Shown here: in pieces, positions 61,582 through 64,000 of the stretch | Layout of the letters: every line of letters starts with the position of its first letter | How positions within the stretch are numbered: the first letter of the stretch is position 1 | Source: Methylosinus sp. LW4 | GTDB taxonomy: Bacteria > Pseudomonadota > Alphaproteobacteria > Rhizobiales > Beijerinckiaceae | Direction of reading: 5' to 3' | Length of the DNA stretch: 64,000 nucleotides | Assembly (NCBI RefSeq): GCF_000379125.1 | Contig: NZ_KB900626.1 | Location: 2,552,667-2,616,666 of the forward strand | The notes under the pieces: model-generated | Told to the model about the DNA's origin: nothing | Seen by the model: the letters and a program-made list of their open reading frames with translations, nothing else | The model's database searches: none | Translations under genes and position numbers: made by a program

Positions 61582-61985
61582 GAGAGCCCTCCCTGCGCGG
61601 ATCCTTTAAGTGATATCTCGATATAGGCGTTTTCCCGGTGGTCGGCCGGCTCGTCGACGATCATGCCCCTGTCCCGGTTACGAAAACGCGACGCCGAACG
61701 CGCTTGGACGCGGAAAGACAAGTCGTTCATAATGCGTGCGAATCGGGGATTCGTTGCGTGCGTCCTGCGCAGCAATAGGTAGAGAGCCGGCCCTTCCCGC
61801 GCAATAGGGGACCCACGCGGTCGGCTCCGCGCAAGCGTTAACCATTTATTTACCTTCTTCGAAGGAAAGTCCCCGGCGACGGCGTACCCCCGCCCTCACA
61901 GCGTTCCGGCGCGATTCGCGCCTCTCGAGTCGTCGCTCGTCCAGTTTTCCCCCAGCCAACACGGGTCGAGCCCGCCGGATATCCG
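61582..61985. promoter_or_regulatory. Divergent 404-base control region: fad operon / podJ-like gene
   Basis: On the fad side, palindrome ATATCTCGATAT (61613-61624) lies about 30-45 bases upstream of the acyl-CoA dehydrogenase ATG; it is an 11/13 match to the sahR operator core. On the podJ side, TTAA-CCATTTA-TTTA (61838-61852) resembles the CtrA box TTAA-N7-TTAA with one changed base, 134 bases before the start codon. A GANTC site (GAGTC) lies at 61927-61931. No coding potential. Confidence 0.55.
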
Positions 61986-64000
61986 ATGACAGAGGCATTT
62001 CCCTGGAGCTTCAAGGGTATAGATCACGAAACCCGCGATGTCGCGCGCGCCGCCGCACGTCGCTCGGGCAAGAGCCTTTCTGCTTGGCTCGATGACGTGA
62101 TCCAAGAAAAAGCCAATTTCGACGAGCGATCTTACGCCGTCGACGACGAGGAGCCGAACGCTCCGGCGCGCCGACGCGCGCTGCGCTCGCGTCTCTACGG
62201 ACGCAATGATCGCGGCCGCATGCGCCGCGACGCCGCGCCGAGACGCGACCTGCGCGACGAGGAGCCGGAAGAGGATTTCCGCTCGCTCGCGCCGCGCGGC
62301 CGCGGCGATGTCGACGCCAAGGCCATCGTCGACGACGCCGTCGCCCTTTTCGAGCGGCGCTCCGCCGATAGCGAGCGCAAGACGGCCAACGCCCTCTCCG
62401 GCCTCGCCAAGCTGATCGACCGCAATCACACGAGCCGCGCCCGCCTCGGCGACGATATCGGCGCGGTGATGGACCGGCTCGGCCGCATAGAGGAGCGCAT
62501 CGCCACCCGCCCGGACGACGGCGGCGTGCGGCCGATCCGCAATGCGCTGGCCCGGCTCGAGGCGCGCCTCGACAGCCTCTCCAACGACGATCGCGCCTAT
62601 GAGTTCGAGAATGCGCTCGGCGCGCTCGATCAGCGGCTCGCCGACATAGCGACGCGGCTGGACGAGGAAGCCGAGGAGCGCCGGCGCAAAGAGCGCGAGA
62701 AGCAAGAACGCGAGAAGCAAGAACGCGAGAAGCAGGAGCGCGACAGCCGGCAGGAGCGCGATCGTCGCGCCGCCGCGCGGCGTCCGCTGGCCGAGGCCGT
62801 CGCCGAGATCACCGAGCGTCAGCGCGCGCTCGGGGAGCAGGCGGGCGGCGATTTCGTCGCCAGAGCGGCCATCGAGGCGCGGCCGGCGATCTTCGACGGT
62901 CTCGCCGAATCGATCGAATCGCTATCGCGCCAGCTGATGTCGACGCGCGCCGAGCAGAGCGTGCAGGGCGAGCAGCAGGCGGCCGTCCTGGCCCAGATCG
63001 ACCTTTTGCGCTGCGATCTCGAAGGCCTCTCCCGCGCCCTCGTCGATCTCGCGCCGCGCGCCTCCGTCGCCGCCGTCGAATCGGCGCTGCGCGAGCTGGC
63101 CGAGCGCGTCGAGGCCCAGCGCCTCTATGGCGTCGAGGAGATGGTGCTGGCGCCCGTCGAGCGTCTCACCGCCGATCTCGCGTCCATATTGCGCGATCTC
63201 GATCCGAGCCGCATCGTCGCCGTCCTCTATGAGGAAGTGCGCGCGCTGAACGACAAGCTCGCCGAGCATCACGCCGCCGGCGGCGCCGATCGCGCCGCCA
63301 TAGACGCGATCACGCGCGAGACGCGCGAGATTCACGAGCTGCTGAAGGCGGTTTCGCGCCGTCCTCTGCCGATCGAGAAGCTCGAGGCCGGCATCGCCGC
63401 GCTGACCACGCAGGTCGACGAGCTGAGCGCCGCCGGCGCCAATGTCGCGACGGTCAAGGATGTGAGCGAGCTCGTGCAGGGCATTCGCTCCATCGTCTCC
63501 ACCGAGATCGGCGGCTCCTTCGCCGCCTTCGAGCGCCGGCTGGAGGAATTCGCCGCCAAGCTCGATTCCGTCTCGACCAAATCCGGCGGAGCCAAGCGCT
63601 TCGACGAGATTCACGAGCGCATCGACCAGGTCCACAAATCGCTCGCCGCGCGCATAGAGCGCAGCGGCTCGGGCGTCGACGCGAGCAAGGTCGAGCAGCT
63701 CTTCGCCTCCTTCGCCAAGAAGATCGACGCGGCCGCGCAATCCAAGATCGTCGATCCGGTGGGCGAGCTCGGCCGCAAGATCGAGAAGCTCGAGGAACGG
63801 CTCCAGCCCGGCATTGCGCAAAAATCCGCCGAAGCCGAGCAGCTGCGCCAGATCGCCCGCAACATGGACGAGTTGCGCGCCGAGCTCGATCGCAAGGAGC
63901 GCGCGGGCGCGAGCGTCGATCCGCGCCAGTTCGAACGCCTCTTCGCCTCGCTGGCCGAGAAGATCGACGCCGCGACGGAAGCCAAGATCGCCAATCCGGT
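61986..64000 (+). CDS. PodJ-like polar localisation factor, N-terminal part (truncated by window end)
   Basis: Open from the ATG at 61986 to the window edge (671 codons, no stop), so the C-terminus is outside. The N-terminus PWSFKGIDHETRDVARAAAR and the following SGKSLSAWLDDVI match the start of PodJ/PodJL proteins of Rhizobiales. After it come long Glu/Arg/Ala-rich heptad regions, a likely coiled coil, with a (EREKQ)3 tandem at residues about 236-250. In the family a membrane segment and SEL1 repeats follow. These proteins mark a cell pole and recruit division or envelope machinery. A CtrA-like box upstream suggests cell-cycle control. Confidence 0.82.
   Translation, partial: MTEAFPWSFKGIDHETRDVARAAARRSGKSLSAWLDDVIQEKANFDERSYAVDDEEPNAPARRRALRSRLYGRNDRGRMRRDAAPRRDLRDEEPEEDFRSLAPRGRGDVDAKAIVDDAVALFERRSADSERKTANALSGLAKLIDRNHTSRARLGDDIGAVMDRLGRIEERIATRPDDGGVRPIRNALARLEARLDSLSNDDRAYEFENALGALDQRLADIATRLDEEAEERRRKEREKQEREKQEREKQERDSRQERDRRAAARRPLAEAVAEITERQRALGEQAGGDFVARAAIEARPAIFDGLAESIESLSRQLMSTRAEQSVQGEQQAAVLAQIDLLRCDLEGLSRALVDLAPRASVAAVESALRELAERVEAQRLYGVEEMVLAPVERLTADLASILRDLDPSRIVAVLYEEVRALNDKLAEHHAAGGADRAAIDAITRETREIHELLKAVSRRPLPIEKLEAGIAALTTQVDELSAAGANVATVKDVSELVQGIRSIVSTEIGGSFAAFERRLEEFAAKLDSVSTKSGGAKRFDEIHERIDQVHKSLAARIERSGSGVDASKVEQLFASFAKKIDAAAQSKIVDPVGELGRKIEKLEERLQPGIAQKSAEAEQLRQIARNMDELRAELDRKERAGASVDPRQFERLFASLAEKIDAATEAKIANP
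62695..62742 (+). repeat. 15-bp tandem repeat inside the podJ-like gene
   Basis: The unit GAGAAGCAAGAACGC is repeated about three times with small changes, coding for repeats of Glu-Lys-Gln-Glu-Arg in the coiled-coil region. Being a multiple of three, copy changes would keep the frame, so length variation between strains is possible. Confidence 0.8.

Noticed and set aside
62695..62742. 15-bp tandem repeats considered as a CRISPR or regulatory array
   Set aside because: They are in frame within the podJ-like gene and encode a simple coiled-coil repeat.

Overview
The window comes from a GC-rich alphaproteobacterium, most likely a methylotroph of the Methylosinus/Methylocystis (type II methanotroph) kind. 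Three things point there: a beta-RFAP synthase gene (first committed step of tetrahydromethanopterin synthesis) beside folate genes, a malyl-CoA lyase of serine-cycle or ethylmalonyl-CoA type, and typical alphaproteobacterial operons (fusA-tuf-rpsJ, lgt-midA-pgeF, DUF952-pyrD, podJ-like). The genus is an inference from gene content only; no rRNA or tRNA gene was recognised.

Layout. 1-3 kb: pterin cluster (phhB, folP, folK leftward; mptG rightward). 3-6.4 kb: exported phosphatases and a small lipoprotein (HAD dehalogenase-like, PAP2 acid phosphatase, metallophosphoesterase). 6.5-22.9 kb: one long leftward translation supercluster read from rpsL to adk: rpsL-rpsG-fusA-tuf, the S10 and spc groups, secY, adk. 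It is cut at both ends: rpoBC is not upstream of rpsL and rpsM-rpsK-rpoA-rplQ does not follow adk. Three of its spacers carry palindromic repeats. 23.4-24.8 kb: malyl-CoA lyase and hspQ, followed by a cluster of dispersed intergenic repeats. 25-29.5 kb: IalB-like protein, a peptide-type ABC binding protein coupled to a degenerate acyl-CoA-synthetase-like protein, and DUF1810. 29.6-34.7 kb: pyrD, DUF952, a Bcr/CflA transporter, a small hypothetical, ribF, a membrane-anchored Mrr-type nuclease, and three inverted-repeat elements.

34.7-41.4 kb: a tight leftward operon of two transglutaminase-like proteins (one fused to DUF2126) and a circularly permuted ATP-grasp/alpha-E fusion, a predicted but poorly characterised peptide-forming or peptide-cleaving system. 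41.5-48.5 kb: a membrane diguanylate cyclase and the methionine operon sahR-metF-metH, whose promoter carries a clear inverted-repeat operator over the -10 box. An identical 13-mer from that operator recurs in front of the Bcr/CflA gene. 48.5-52.4 kb: an AT-rich patch with an unusual OmpA-like membrane protein, yqeY, carA, and a MntA/HepT-type toxin-antitoxin pair directly after carA. 52.4-61.6 kb: one leftward run fadE-thiolase-fadJ-aldo/keto reductase-lgt-midA-pgeF, with a 29-bp-arm perfect inverted repeat inside. 62-64 kb: the N-terminal part of a PodJ-like polarity protein, with a CtrA-like box upstream, running off the window.

Coordinates include stop codons. Starts were moved inward where family length and a Shine-Dalgarno sequence supported it. 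Family assignments come from motif recognition and memory, not database searches.
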